Shown here: positions 25,153 through 35,900 of the stretch, one piece after another | Layout of the letters: each line of letters opens with the position of its first letter | How positions within the stretch are numbered: position 1 is the stretch's first letter | Source of the DNA: a virus | Reading direction: 5' to 3' (one strand) | DNA length: 50,235 bases | Virus record (IMG/VR): IMGVR_UViG_3300021957_000057 | Span: 1-50,235 of that record | Made by a program: the position numbers and the translations under genes | Notes under the pieces: model-generated | Databases searched by the model: none | Told to the model about the DNA's origin: nothing | Seen by the model: only the letters and a program-made list of their open reading frames with translations

Positions 25153-26957
25153 TGGATAGTGGTTATATTTTAGGCATTGCTAGAGGTCATAATGCAGGAG
25201 TTTGTTTATTAAAAGATGGAGAAATTGTTTTTGCTTTAGAAGAAGAAAGATTGACTAGAGCAAAATACGACGGCGGCCCTTATGCAACAATGATAAAAGT
25301 AAAAGAGTATACTGATAAAGTAGATGCTATTGTAATATCACATACGCAATCATTACAAGATACAGCAGGCAAAGTAGATTTTAGTGGCGACGATGTGTAT
25401 ACAGGATTGGCCCGCAAACTAGGACTTATATCTCGTAAAGAAAATAATCACGATCATCCTCAAGTATTTGATTTAAGTGCTCATCATCATAAAATACACG
25501 CAGCTTGCGCATTTTATAGAAGCGGATTTGATGAAGCTGCTGCTGTGATAGTAGATGGAGCCGGAACAGTACACCCTGCACAATCAGGTAGCATTACTAC
25601 TGCTGCATGGGAAGTAGAAAGTATATTTGATTGTTCTTATCCTGATTACATAAAAACAATATATAAACATTTTGGATCACGAGACCCTATTCCTACAGTT
25701 ATACACAATGAGGTTTCGAGTGAAAGATATGGTGAAGACGGAAGTCATACAGAGATAATTAGTGGACACGCCGGCATTGTTAAGGTATATGAAGCTGCTA
25801 CTGAATATTGTGGTTTTACTGCTATTGAAGCAGGAAAAGCAATGGGATTATTTCCATACGGCGAACCAAACGATAAAATTCCTCCGTTGTTTAATAAAGA
25901 TACAAAATTTCCGTTATCAAATAAGAATGTAATAGTTCCTACATATCCAAACGGCGCATTTGTTAATCTTTTTAATTACAGTGAATTATCAAAAGAAGGT
26001 GCAGAGTATGACCCAGATTTTGATTATACTAAACTGAAATCAAGAAGAGATATGGCATATGCTTGTCAAAAAGAAACACAAGCACAAGTACTTGATTTAA
26101 TTAAAACTGCTGCTAAATTAACTGGTAAAAATAAAGTTGTAGTTAGCGGCGGATATGGATTAAACTGTGTTGCTAATTATGAGTATTTAAAAGACTTAAG
26201 AACTGAAGGTATTGAATTGTTTGTTGAGCCTATTTCAAACGACGGCGGCACAGCTATCGGTGCAGCACTATTATATTACCATAGTATTCATAAATCAGAT
26301 CTACGTAGATCAAGGGAAATATATTTAGGACCTCAGTATCATTATACTGATGAAGAAATTTTAGATTTAGCTTCAAAATACAATGGTATAGTTACAGATG
26401 CAACGCATACAGATGTTATTGAATTAATGACTAGCAAAAATATTGTTGCTAACTTTCAAGGTAGATCAGAATCTGGTCCACGTGCGTTAGGTAATCGTAG
26501 TTTAATGTTTGATCCGACATTTGAAGACGGCAAAGACTTTGTTAACGAAATTAAACGCAGAGAATATTTCCGGCCGTTTGCTGGATCTATTCTTGCTGAG
26601 GATGTACACGAATGGTTCGATTTGCGGGGCATGGAAGATAGTCCTCATATGATGTATGCTGTTAATTGTCAACCTGGAGTTGCTGAAAAAATTCCTAGCA
26701 TTATTCATGTAGACGGTACATGTCGTATCCAAACTGTGACTAAAGAAGAAAATCCTCATTACTATGATATTATTAAAGAATTTAAAGAAAAAACAGGTTG
26801 TCCTATTATCTTTAATACAAGTTTTAATCTAGGCGGTGAGCCTCTAGTTGAAACACTTGAAGATGCATTATGGACTCTACAAGAATCAGATATTGAATAT
26901 CTTTACTTGCCTGAGTATGGAAAATTAATTACAGTTGGAAATTGGAAGATTGCGTAA
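25152..26957 (+). CDS. Carbamoyltransferase of the NodU/CmcH/TobZ family
   Basis: 601 residues, full family length. The N-terminal Kae1-like domain has GHNAGVCLLKDGEIVFALEE, the metal-binding HHHKIHAA motif, EAGKAMGLFPYGEP and VVSGGYGLNCVANYEY. The C-terminal domain has FQGRSESGPRALGNRSLMFD and GCPIIFNTSFNLGGEPLVET. These enzymes move a carbamoyl group from carbamoyl phosphate, through carbamoyl-AMP, to a sugar hydroxyl in antibiotics, Nod factors or glycans. The start has an ideal AGGAGGT at 25137-25143 and overlaps the GT9 stop, so the two are made together. The likely role is O-carbamoylation of the glycan built by the GT9; the acceptor is unknown. Confidence 0.9.
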   Translation: MDSGYILGIARGHNAGVCLLKDGEIVFALEEERLTRAKYDGGPYATMIKVKEYTDKVDAIVISHTQSLQDTAGKVDFSGDDVYTGLARKLGLISRKENNHDHPQVFDLSAHHHKIHAACAFYRSGFDEAAAVIVDGAGTVHPAQSGSITTAAWEVESIFDCSYPDYIKTIYKHFGSRDPIPTVIHNEVSSERYGEDGSHTEIISGHAGIVKVYEAATEYCGFTAIEAGKAMGLFPYGEPNDKIPPLFNKDTKFPLSNKNVIVPTYPNGAFVNLFNYSELSKEGAEYDPDFDYTKLKSRRDMAYACQKETQAQVLDLIKTAAKLTGKNKVVVSGGYGLNCVANYEYLKDLRTEGIELFVEPISNDGGTAIGAALLYYHSIHKSDLRRSREIYLGPQYHYTDEEILDLASKYNGIVTDATHTDVIELMTSKNIVANFQGRSESGPRALGNRSLMFDPTFEDGKDFVNEIKRREYFRPFAGSILAEDVHEWFDLRGMEDSPHMMYAVNCQPGVAEKIPSIIHVDGTCRIQTVTKEENPHYYDIIKEFKEKTGCPIIFNTSFNLGGEPLVETLEDALWTLQESDIEYLYLPEYGKLITVGNWKIA

Positions 26958-26960
26958 AAT

Positions 26961-26995
26961 AAAAAAGGACACAGATAATAATGTGTCCTTTTTTT
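26961..26995. terminator. Bidirectional terminator
   Basis: AAAAAAGGACAC at 26961-26972 pairs with GTGTCCTTTTTT at 26983-26994. The A-run on one side and T-run on the other make it a terminator on both strands. It sits between the convergent carbamoyltransferase (plus) and SGNH hydrolase (minus). Confidence 0.9.
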
Positions 26996-27003
26996 ATTAA
27001 AAA

Positions 27004-27792
27004 TTAATATCCTGGAACAAATGCAGACTCACCGCGGTCTGTTGCAATATGATATTCAGATATTTGATTTTCTAAAAATTCTGTATTATTTTTTGATATT
27101 ATTTTTTCTTCAAAACTAGTTGTTAGATCTAATATCTTATTATTTGTAAAAGTATTGTATAATTTGTCTTCTAATATTTTATGATTATTTTTTGTAAGAT
27201 GTCCTGCTCTTCTATCTATAGTATTAGAAAACTTATTATAAAACCATTCTGTATCTTGTTTACTTTTAAATTCATTATAGCAAACATCAAACAGACTTCC
27301 TTTAACAGTATATCTATGACTTACTGGAAATCCATCATGTTCAAATCCAGGAATTGCTATAAGATTCCAGTTAAATTTATCTGTCATATAGTGAATAGAT
27401 CCTAACATTTTTTTAAAATTTAATTGTGACTTTCTGTAAAACTGTAAATTATTAGCATACCCTACAATAGCATTGTATTGATCTCTACTTACATGCTTAT
27501 GTAGATCGTCTACGTAAAAATTTGAAAAAGTTGGTTGCTCTTCAATTAACCATTCTCTACTTGAAGATGATGTAATTACTATGACATAATCTTGAGGACT
27601 TATTTCCTCGGCATGTAAATCGATTTCATGATGTATATAATCATTACCAACACCCCATTGAGAAAAGTTTTTATACTCAGTACAATTTAATCGTTTTCCT
27701 AAACTGTATGCCCAAAACCAAGGAGTAATTTTTTGATTATTATTTGCTAAGTGCGTTCCGTAACTATCACCAAAAATCCAAATTTTAGACAT
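27004..27792 (-). CDS. SGNH/GDSL-type hydrolase-like protein
   Basis: 262 residues. All main SGNH blocks can be seen: KIWIFGDSYG at residues 3-12 with the expected nucleophile Ser10, FSQWGVGNDYI with Asn50, and DRRAGHLTKNNHKIL with Asp193 and His198. Family members deacetylate or de-esterify sugars and lipids. Next to a glycosyltransferase and carbamoyltransferase it could remove or transfer acyl groups on a glycan. GAGGA lies 11 bases before the ATG. The adjacent leader at 28504-28563 carries a fossil copy of its first 13 or so codons, so there were once two tandem copies. The substrate is unknown. Confidence 0.7.
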   Translation of the reverse strand: MSKIWIFGDSYGTHLANNNQKITPWFWAYSLGKRLNCTEYKNFSQWGVGNDYIHHEIDLHAEEISPQDYVIVITSSSSREWLIEEQPTFSNFYVDDLHKHVSRDQYNAIVGYANNLQFYRKSQLNFKKMLGSIHYMTDKFNWNLIAIPGFEHDGFPVSHRYTVKGSLFDVCYNEFKSKQDTEWFYNKFSNTIDRRAGHLTKNNHKILEDKLYNTFTNNKILDLTTSFEEKIISKNNTEFLENQISEYHIATDRGESAFVPGY

Positions 27793-27856
27793 TATAATAT
27801 TTCCTCAAAAATTCACTGGTCAAATCTAAATTTCTCCTTTTTTATGAGTATAATGT

Positions 27857-28507
27857 CTATTTTAAGATTAATTGATTAATAGGATTTTTTAAAGTAGAGT
27901 TAGCATTTGTTAGTTCTCCTTTTAGAAAGACATTAAATGCCAAACAATACCTCTTTAAATCCGAAGTACATTGAGTTGTGGCATGTAATAGTCCGGAAGG
28001 AAATATATATAAATCGCCGGTCTTAGGAGATAATTGCCATTGGGTTGCATTAAAAATATTCCATGCTACTGGCACTGGACAAATGGCTGTAGGAAATATA
28101 TTGTGCTTGTAAGGACTATCAAGAAGAAATACACTTTCGTCATCATCTGGACAATCAATATAAAATACTCCAGAGAATAAACTATTTCCGTGTTCGTGCA
28201 TGGAGGCATAATCTCCTCTGTCATGTACAGTAACCCAAGAAGTAGTAATTACGGCTTCTATTTTTTTATCAATACATAGGACGTCATACACATAACTATT
28301 CACAGATTGTAGTATTGATGATTTTAAGTCTTTATAAATTTCTTGATCTAAAAAGTAAGTATTTTCAGTTATCCATCCTGTATCAGATGACATTCTGTAG
28401 AATTCACTATTTTTGACACTGCTTAATGTGTTTTTATCAAGTTTTAATGATGAAACATATACTGGTGTAGAAAACAACGGCATTACATCGTGATTATTTT
28501 GCATCAT
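27857..28507 (-). CDS. 2-oxoglutarate/Fe(II) oxygenase-like protein
   Basis: 216 residues of the putative 2OG-Fe(II) oxygenase family common in marine phages (TIGR02466-like). The start MPLFSTPVYVSSL is typical. The double-stranded beta-helix core has MHEHGNSLFSGVFYIDCP with candidate metal ligands His104/His106, a distal His175 in FPSGLLHATTQ, and Arg186 in KRYCLAFNVF for the 2OG carboxylate. Such enzymes hydroxylate proteins, sugars or small molecules; the substrate is unknown. Two adjacent ATGs (28507, 28504) follow GGAG. The stop of a 19-codon fossil reading frame lies inside ATGATG, so translation may be coupled to it. Confidence 0.75.
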   Translation of the reverse strand: MMQNNHDVMPLFSTPVYVSSLKLDKNTLSSVKNSEFYRMSSDTGWITENTYFLDQEIYKDLKSSILQSVNSYVYDVLCIDKKIEAVITTSWVTVHDRGDYASMHEHGNSLFSGVFYIDCPDDDESVFLLDSPYKHNIFPTAICPVPVAWNIFNATQWQLSPKTGDLYIFPSGLLHATTQCTSDLKRYCLAFNVFLKGELTNANSTLKNPINQLILK

Positions 28508-28563
28508 AATATCTCCAATGTTCCGTAGCTATCACCGAAAATCCATAAGTTACCTTTTTTCAT
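28504..28563 (-). pseudogene. Fossil 5' end of a second SGNH hydrolase gene
   Basis: On the minus strand these bases read MKKGNLWIFGDSYGTLEIL then TGA. The LWIFGDSYGT part matches KIWIFGDSYGT of the intact SGNH gene at 27792, both in protein and over about 23 bases of DNA (two differences). The rest of the gene is gone and the frame runs into the oxygenase ribosome binding site (GGAG). Its TGA overlaps the oxygenase ATGATG. I infer a deletion that fused the start of one gene to the next, leaving a short coupled leader peptide. Confidence 0.75.
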
Positions 28564-28568
28564 AATAA

Positions 28569-28576
28569 TACTTATA
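28569..28576 (-). promoter_or_regulatory. Possible minus-strand late promoter
   Basis: Read on the minus strand this is TATAAGTA, one mismatch from TATAAATA, 5 bases before the fossil ATG at 28563. It is close to, and divergent from, the plus-strand box at 28587. AT-rich context makes chance matches likely. Confidence 0.35.
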
Positions 28577-28586
28577 TATTGTATGA

Positions 28587-28595
28587 GCATAAATA
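28587..28595 (+). promoter_or_regulatory. T4-type late promoter
   Basis: GCATAAATA followed by CTATAAAG lies 22 bases before the 134-aa virion gene. It is the same nine-base box as at 20978, 42433 and 47632. Confidence 0.65.
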
Positions 28596-28616
28596 CTATA
28601 AAGTGGAACCAAGAAC

Positions 28617-29021
28617 ATGATTGATATTACAAAATACTTTAGCAGAGGTTTAAAAACCAGTATACAAATGAAAGACAACGGGTCGTTTTCGCATAACGGT
28701 CCTTGGAAACAAGTGTATACGGATACCCAAGTTGCCCGATGGCACAGTGGAGAATTTTCGAGCGCAGAATTTACTATCAGCATTGATTATAATACAACTC
28801 AAAAAGAAATTATAAAGTGTATAGTATGTAATAGCGCAGAGTATGCAAGTTTAGCTATAATAGGAAGAAATAATTTAGGTACTAATTTAGTAGAATTAAG
28901 TGTCACTGCAAATTCGTCTTACGTAGAGTTACTGATCAATCCTGCAGATGCAGCATACCAAGGAGCTAAGTTTATACACACTGCACAATATTTTAGAAAC
29001 CAAAATCCTCTAACTCCGTAA
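28617..29021 (+). CDS. Conserved small virion protein
   Basis: 134 residues, starting MIDITKYFSRGLKTSIQMKD. Strand-like segments (FTISIDYNTTQKEIIKCIVC, NSSYVELLINPADA) suggest a beta-sandwich. It has its own late promoter and is followed 11 bases later by another late box. I infer a structural role from this and from the large virion genes that follow. No motif points to a reaction. Confidence 0.5.
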   Translation: MIDITKYFSRGLKTSIQMKDNGSFSHNGPWKQVYTDTQVARWHSGEFSSAEFTISIDYNTTQKEIIKCIVCNSAEYASLAIIGRNNLGTNLVELSVTANSSYVELLINPADAAYQGAKFIHTAQYFRNQNPLTP

Positions 29022-29032
29022 TGTTGTTAATT

Positions 29033-29040
29033 GATAAATA
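29033..29040 (+). promoter_or_regulatory. T4-type late promoter
   Basis: GATAAATA lies 19 bases before the ATG at 29059, with TGGAG as ribosome binding site just downstream. Confidence 0.6.
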
Positions 29041-29058
29041 CTGTAGATGGAGTAATAT

Positions 29059-29946
29059 ATGTCAACACTAGTAAATACACCGTTTAGGTCAAAATATGGG
29101 TTTGAAAGTACCGGCTTTGAAGTAGATAGCTTAGGTAATATTTCTGCTAAGTCTATCAGTTTAGTTGATGCTACAGAAGTACCAGACTCGGATCTCCCTG
29201 CTGACAACGCATTTAGTGAAGTTGGTGGAAATTTTCGACTGAGCGGAAATGCAACTGATAATCCAGGATTTACTGTTTTTCGAACTAAGACAGTAACAAT
29301 TGATCTTGATTTAACTACACTTAATTTTAATATTTATTCAGACGCTGGATTTACTACTTTATACAGTTTAGGATTAACACACGATAGCGGTGACACTGGC
29401 GTAGATGTACAAGGTAAAACATCTGGAAGAATTGCTTGGACTGTTCCCCTAGAAGCTCCTGATACTTTATATTATGCAAACACAGCCGGAACTGTGTCAG
29501 GTACTATTACAATTGAAAATGCACCTAGCGCATTCAGTGAAGTTGATATAACATCGACGATAGCAAGTACTAGTACAACTACTGGAGCACTTACAGTCGC
29601 AGGTGGCGCAGGCATTGCAGGCGACCTTAACCTAGGCGGAAATTTAAATATTCAAGGAATTGGCATCCCTGCATTATCGTCTAGTACAAATTTAGATTTA
29701 TCAGCAGGAAATAAAATAGTTGTAAAAATTAATGATGTACTGTTAGGAAGTATTGGTGCAACCGGCTCCGCACTTCCGGTAGTTGACACTACTATAAATA
29801 ACACTACAATAGGTTCAACAACTCCGGCAACAGCAGCTTTTACTTCGGCTACAGTTAGTAGCGAACCCACAGCTAACAGTGGAATAGCAAACAAACAATA
29901 TGTAGATCGCACAGCGGTAGCATTAGCAATAGCATTTGGATTATAA
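29059..29946 (+). CDS. Virion structural protein, fibre-like
   Basis: 295 residues. The N-terminus (NTPFRSKYGFESTGFEVDSL) and the middle stretch IASTSTTTGALTVAGGAGIA followed by GDLNLGGNLNIQG are typical of fibre-like proteins in marine T4-type phages. A second short repeat-like element, NTTIGSTTPATAAFTSATVS, lies near residue 250, and a C-terminal helix ends in KQYVDRTAVALAIAFGL. A similar 'DEILKELVDIYTIVLG' or 'EDLAIEYVLTLG' helix ends the beta-helix proteins at 7242 and 10709, which suggests a shared attachment tail. Likely a fibre component. Confidence 0.62.
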   Translation: MSTLVNTPFRSKYGFESTGFEVDSLGNISAKSISLVDATEVPDSDLPADNAFSEVGGNFRLSGNATDNPGFTVFRTKTVTIDLDLTTLNFNIYSDAGFTTLYSLGLTHDSGDTGVDVQGKTSGRIAWTVPLEAPDTLYYANTAGTVSGTITIENAPSAFSEVDITSTIASTSTTTGALTVAGGAGIAGDLNLGGNLNIQGIGIPALSSSTNLDLSAGNKIVVKINDVLLGSIGATGSALPVVDTTINNTTIGSTTPATAAFTSATVSSEPTANSGIANKQYVDRTAVALAIAFGL

Positions 29947-29949
29947 AAC

Positions 29950-32900
29950 ATGGCAAAAACACAAATAAAAAATTACGTATTCAAACCAGGATTAGGTGCT
30001 ACAGACAATTTATATCCTAATGCTTATAGCTTAATAAATGCAAATAAATCATTTATACAGAAAGAAATGAGTGCATATATTGCAGATAAAGTAGCAGCAG
30101 CCGCACAATATACCCCCACTGGAGCTACGTATGCGCCTGCTACAGGTGTATTAACATTAACAATAGGCACACACAACTTTAATGTTGGAGATGCAATTAT
30201 AATTGCAGACGGTGGATTAACGTTTACCAATGCAAGCGCAGGCGCTGTTCCATTTTTTGATAAAGCACTAATAATTACAGCAGTTTCGGCGAATACTAGT
30301 GTTACAGTTAACGCAGGTATATCAACTGATCTTACTGCACACTCGTGGGTAAGTTCTGTAGCAAACGCAACGCAAGACGTATTCTTTAACTACACAAATA
30401 CTAGTGTATTAAAATGTGAACGCGATGTTGGATATGTTGTTGATGCATATTTAAAAGATTTACGTTATGGCGGAAATCAAAACGTATACAATACCATTAA
30501 GTATTATTGGGATCAAACAGTTGCACAAGTAGACGGAGATCGCGGCGCAGAACTTTCTGCACATAATTTTATTGGTAGATTAATTAAAGATTATATTCTT
30601 ACTAAAACATCTTATACTGCATCTAATACAGAAGTTACACAAACTATAACAGGAACCGCAAGCGAAACTACTGCACAATTTACTCCGTCTGGTGCAACAT
30701 ATACTCCTACAACAGGTGCTATGTCTATAACAATAGGCGAACATACGTTGGCAGCAGGCGACGAAATACATATTGCACCAGGTGGCATAACATTTACTTG
30801 TGCATTAGATGGTGGTGCAACACTACATCCGTATCCAAGAGCAGTTGGTGTTCCAAATACTAAAGGTAAAGATCCTTACTATTATGCTCCAATTACTATT
30901 ACATCAGTTACGTCGACTACAATTACTGTCAATGTTGGTATAAGTTCTGATACTAGTTTACACACATTTAGTAGTGCAGTTGCAAATAGTATAACCGCTG
31001 GACCAAGTGCTAAAATTAATACCTTAGTGTTTAATACCGTTGATGTTATATCTAATGGTCTTAATGCATTGCCTAAATTTATTCATACTGGTGTAGGCAC
31101 AATTAAAATACAAGGCAGATATGACTTAGATCAGTTGATATTAATTACTAATGTAACATCTAATGATATTATATATAATTTTAGTGCACCAGCCACAGGC
31201 GGCTTAGTTAGTCTTAAAACTGATAAAGTATCTGAAGATACAGATTTTGTCAAATATTTAGAAACAACTGATGCTATTACAACAATTACTTTAAATTACG
31301 ATACTTCTGGGCATTCATCGACAGACGACCTGCAACTTTTTGTAGAAGAACTAGAAAACGGCAAAAGTGTAGTAACTACTAGACCTTATGATTTTGGCAC
31401 AGATGCAATTGAACGTTTAAGAATTGCGCAACCTCAATCAATGCTCGACGCTGACTTTGAATATGGATTACAGCCTACTAAATGGGCTGCTATTGCAACA
31501 ATGAGAGGTTATCCTTCAGTATACGAAGTACCGGGAACAGATACTCCAGTTTTATCAGTGGTAACTGATGCAAGTGCAGGCACAGACGGAATTGGCCAAA
31601 GTTTAATTACTGTAACTACAGTAGGGCCACATAATATTCCAGTAGGTACGCCTATAACTATTAAAGCACTAGAAGATAGCGTGAATGGCGCAGCTCGAGC
31701 AGAAGGTAGTTTTGTGGTTGTAGAAGCTCCAACAACTAATACCTTTACATATTATGCAAAATCTAAAGTTGGTACAGTTAATCCAACTACTCTTTCTACA
31801 ACATATACACAACTAAGACAGGCTGCATTTTATACAGGTGCGGCTATTGGCGAGCCAACAGTTACAGTTGTAAGTAATGGTAGTGCAGGAACTATGGTAG
31901 CTGAATTAGATATTGCATCAGGAAGTACAATTATACCGTTTGACGGACCATCTCCAGAAGTTGGTTCTCCATTAACAAATGCAAATATTCCAACAGGTTC
32001 TCAGGTTACTAGTATTGTAGATACTAGTGCAGGCGGCGGCGAATACATTACGCCTTTAGTAACAACAAGCCTATTAGGTGGCGAAACTAGCATTACTGTT
32101 GACGATGCCACAGGAATTGTGCCTAATCTTGCAATAGATAGAGGCGACGGAACCGCTATATACGTTAACAGTGTTGCAGGTTCAACAGTAAATATGTCAG
32201 GCGAATTCGTTGGTGCGCTTACAGCAAATAATGAATCATATACAAATATTGCTCCGCAACCAAATGATCCAGCTGGTGTTAATTTATTAGTTAATATTAC
32301 TACTGGTGGCGGATCGTACACATTATCTGGAATTCAAAACTCAGGTGAAAACTATCAAATTGGTGATAGAATCCTTATAGTAGGAACAGACCTCGGCGGC
32401 ACATCACCTACTAATGATCTTGTTATGGTAGTAGATACTGTTGATAGTGCAAACGGAATTGCTACAGTAACTTTAACTGGAAATGCAGTTACTGGAGCAG
32501 AAACTTATAGTAATGTTTCGGGAACTTATCTAAGCGGCACTGGTACACAGGCAGCATTTGATATTAGCTATCTTAATAATGTTTATACTGTTGTTGATGT
32601 AACATCACCTGATCTATCAGCAGGCTATCAAGTAGGTGATGTTGTAGTAATTAATGGCGCAACTATAGGCGGCACAGCTGTCACACACGATATAACAATA
32701 CAAGTAGATAGTATCGGAGCAGGCGGCGGCATTGTAAGTGTAACAGCTACAGGTACAGCACCAGATGCAGCGTTATCATTTAATAATCCGTCTAGTAGTA
32801 CTAACTCCGTTAGCGGCACCGGAATTCAATTTAATATTGACACTTCAGGATCAACTTATAGTGCAACAATAATAAATGATCCTGCTGACGGTCTACCATA

Positions 32901-35900
32901 TGGCGACAATTACTTGCCCGGAGAAACCGTAACTGTTTTAGGAACGGAACTTGGAGGCGCGACACCAGCTAATGATTGTACAATTACAATTGATAATGTC
33001 AACGGCAACGGTGCACCTACAGCAGTATCAGTAACTGGAACAGCATATAACGGCAATTCTTTCACTGGCAGATCTAGTGATAACCGTCTTGGCTCCGGAG
33101 CAGAATTTGATATTGTACTCGCAGTAGGAGCTTACACTCCAACTATTGCTACAGCAGGCACTGGATATAATGTAGGTCAAAAATTTGTCATCCAAGGCGG
33201 CACTGATGTACCAGGAACTAGTCCAGCTAACGATCTTACTATAACTGTTACAGCCGTCGATGACATTAGTACAGGCGTTATTACAGCAATAAGTCATACA
33301 GGTACAGCAGTAACTGGAACAGCAACTTTTAATGGTGTTACGGGAACAACACAACCGCTTGAAGGATCTGGACTAAGACTAGATATTACTAGAGCAGCCG
33401 GAACTTATAGCAGTGTAACTATTAACGACGGCGGCGCTGATTACAGCGTAGGAAACTCCTTTACTATCGAAGGTATTAATTTAGGCGGCACATCGCCGAT
33501 AAATGATGTGTATGTTAGAATTACAAGTGTAGACGGTTCTGGCGCTGCTACAGCAATAATTGACGAAAGCGATTCAGCTCCAGCTGGACATCAATTTACG
33601 TTTATTAGTACAGTAGTTGTTACAGATGCCACAAGTGGTCCAATTTCTAAAAACGCAACAATTACATACGGCGCTTTGGCAACATTAGAAATTACATTAA
33701 ATAATGCACATGGGCTTGTTCCAGGAGACACATTTATTGTAACTTCTGCATCAGACGACGGAGTTAACAATCATGCATTATCAGCAGGATCATTCTTTGC
33801 TACAGATATACCTGCCGTAAACAAATTAAGATATCAAGCAAGAGCAACTGGAACAATTGATGCAACAACATCTAGTATATTAGGCACATTGTATTCAAGA
33901 CCTGACAGCTTCTTTGTTCACAGACCATATGACGGCGGTGTACAGTTAGGTACAGGCGGTCCGCAGCACGGAGCGCAAGCAATTCGTCAAAGTAAAAAGT
34001 ATATTCGTTACCAGTCAGGTAAAGGCATTATGTACACAACAGGTGCTCTGTTTGCACCAAGTTACGATTTACGCAGTCTAACAGCAGACGGTGTAGAAGT
34101 AGGATCACTAATTACAATTGAAACAGATGATAATGATCACGGCGTACAAGTTGGTGGCATTGTTAGAATTCTCGGAGTAGAAACTCCTGGATATAATAGT
34201 GGTAGTGAAACTGCTGTGCCGCCACAGTTTGATTACACCGTAGAAAGTGTAATTGATGAACGTACATTTACAGTACGAGCACAGCGTAGACTAGGCGCAA
34301 CTACCGCTATACTAGGCTTTGGCTCACAGATGAGCGTTGTTGCTTGGCACGGAGCTACAGTACGTTCAGGTATCTTTGATGATCAAAACGGTATTTTCTG
34401 GGAATTTGACGGCACACAAATTAGTGTAGCACAACGTACAGGTACAAGACAACTTGCAGGAACAATTGCACTAAACGTAGATGATAACTTAGTAGCAGGA
34501 ACAAACACTAGATTTTTAGATCAATTAAAAGCAGGTGACAGAATTATTATTAAAGGTATGACGCACGTTGTAAGTCATGTCAACAGTCAAACTGAAATAA
34601 CAGTTACGCCAGACTTCCGCGGAGTTGTAAACATTAGTGGCGCTAAGGCTAACCTAATTGTAGATAAGAAAACAAAACAAAAAGACTTTAACTTAGATAC
34701 ACTAGACGGTACTGGCCCAAGTGGTTACGATATTGACATTGCTAAAATGCAGATGATTGGTATTCAATACAGTTGGTATGGTGCTGGTTTTATTGACTTT
34801 ATGCTACGTGGCGCAGATGGTAACTTTGTGTTTGCACACAGAATGCGTAACTCAAACGTAAACACAGAAGCGTTTATGCGTTCAGGTAACTTGCCTGTAC
34901 GTTATGAAGTTAGTAATGAAGGTCCTTCAGGCAAGTTAAGAGAAGCTTTAGATATAAGTCAAGTTACAATACCATTAACAGACAGTAGTTTCTTCCCAGA
35001 TTATGGTACAGTTTATATCGATAATGAAATTATGACATTTACTAGTAATGACAAAACTACTAATACACTAACAGGTGTAACTCGTGGCGCAACATTTACA
35101 AACTTTCAAGCAGGAGCAACACGAAGCTATACAGCTGCTGCCGCCACAACACACACTGATCGAACAGGTGTTGTGCTAATATCACAAACTATTACACCAT
35201 TGATTAGTCACTGGGGTAGTGCGTTTATTACAGACGGCATGTTTGACGATGATCGAGGATATATTTTCTCATACGCTGAGAATCAAGTAAACGTTAGTAC
35301 TACTAAACAAAGTGCTTTCTTAATTAGATTATCACCAAGTGTATCAAATGCACTTATTGGTGATTTAGGTGAAAGAGAACTACTAAACAGAGCACAGTTA
35401 CTACTACAGGGTATTGAAGTTACATCAGACGGCACAGACGGAACTAATGATATCGTAGGAGGTATTGTTATTGAAGGAATTCTTAATCCGCAAAACTATC
35501 CACTTAATCCAGCAGACATTGGTTGGACAGGACTAAGCGGGGTTGCACAAGGTGGTCAACCAAGTTTTGCACAAATTGCTTCCGGCGGTAGTGTTAACTG
35601 GTCAACTGGTGATGCTGCAACAACAGCAACAGCTACATCACAAAGTTCAATTAGTGCAGATATTAATTCAGGTATATATAACAGTCCAAATAATAGAAAT
35701 TATGTATACATTGATACAGCAGATTATCAAACTACATTCGGAACTACAGGCAGAGGCCCTGTTTTAGGTAAAACTATTACAGGTAGTAATATTAGAGCAA
35801 ATACTACTATTACTGATGTGTATATCAGTGGCAGCTATGGTTATTTTAGATTAAGCCGAAATACTAATGGTCAAACATCATCCGGAACTGTAGGTGCGTT

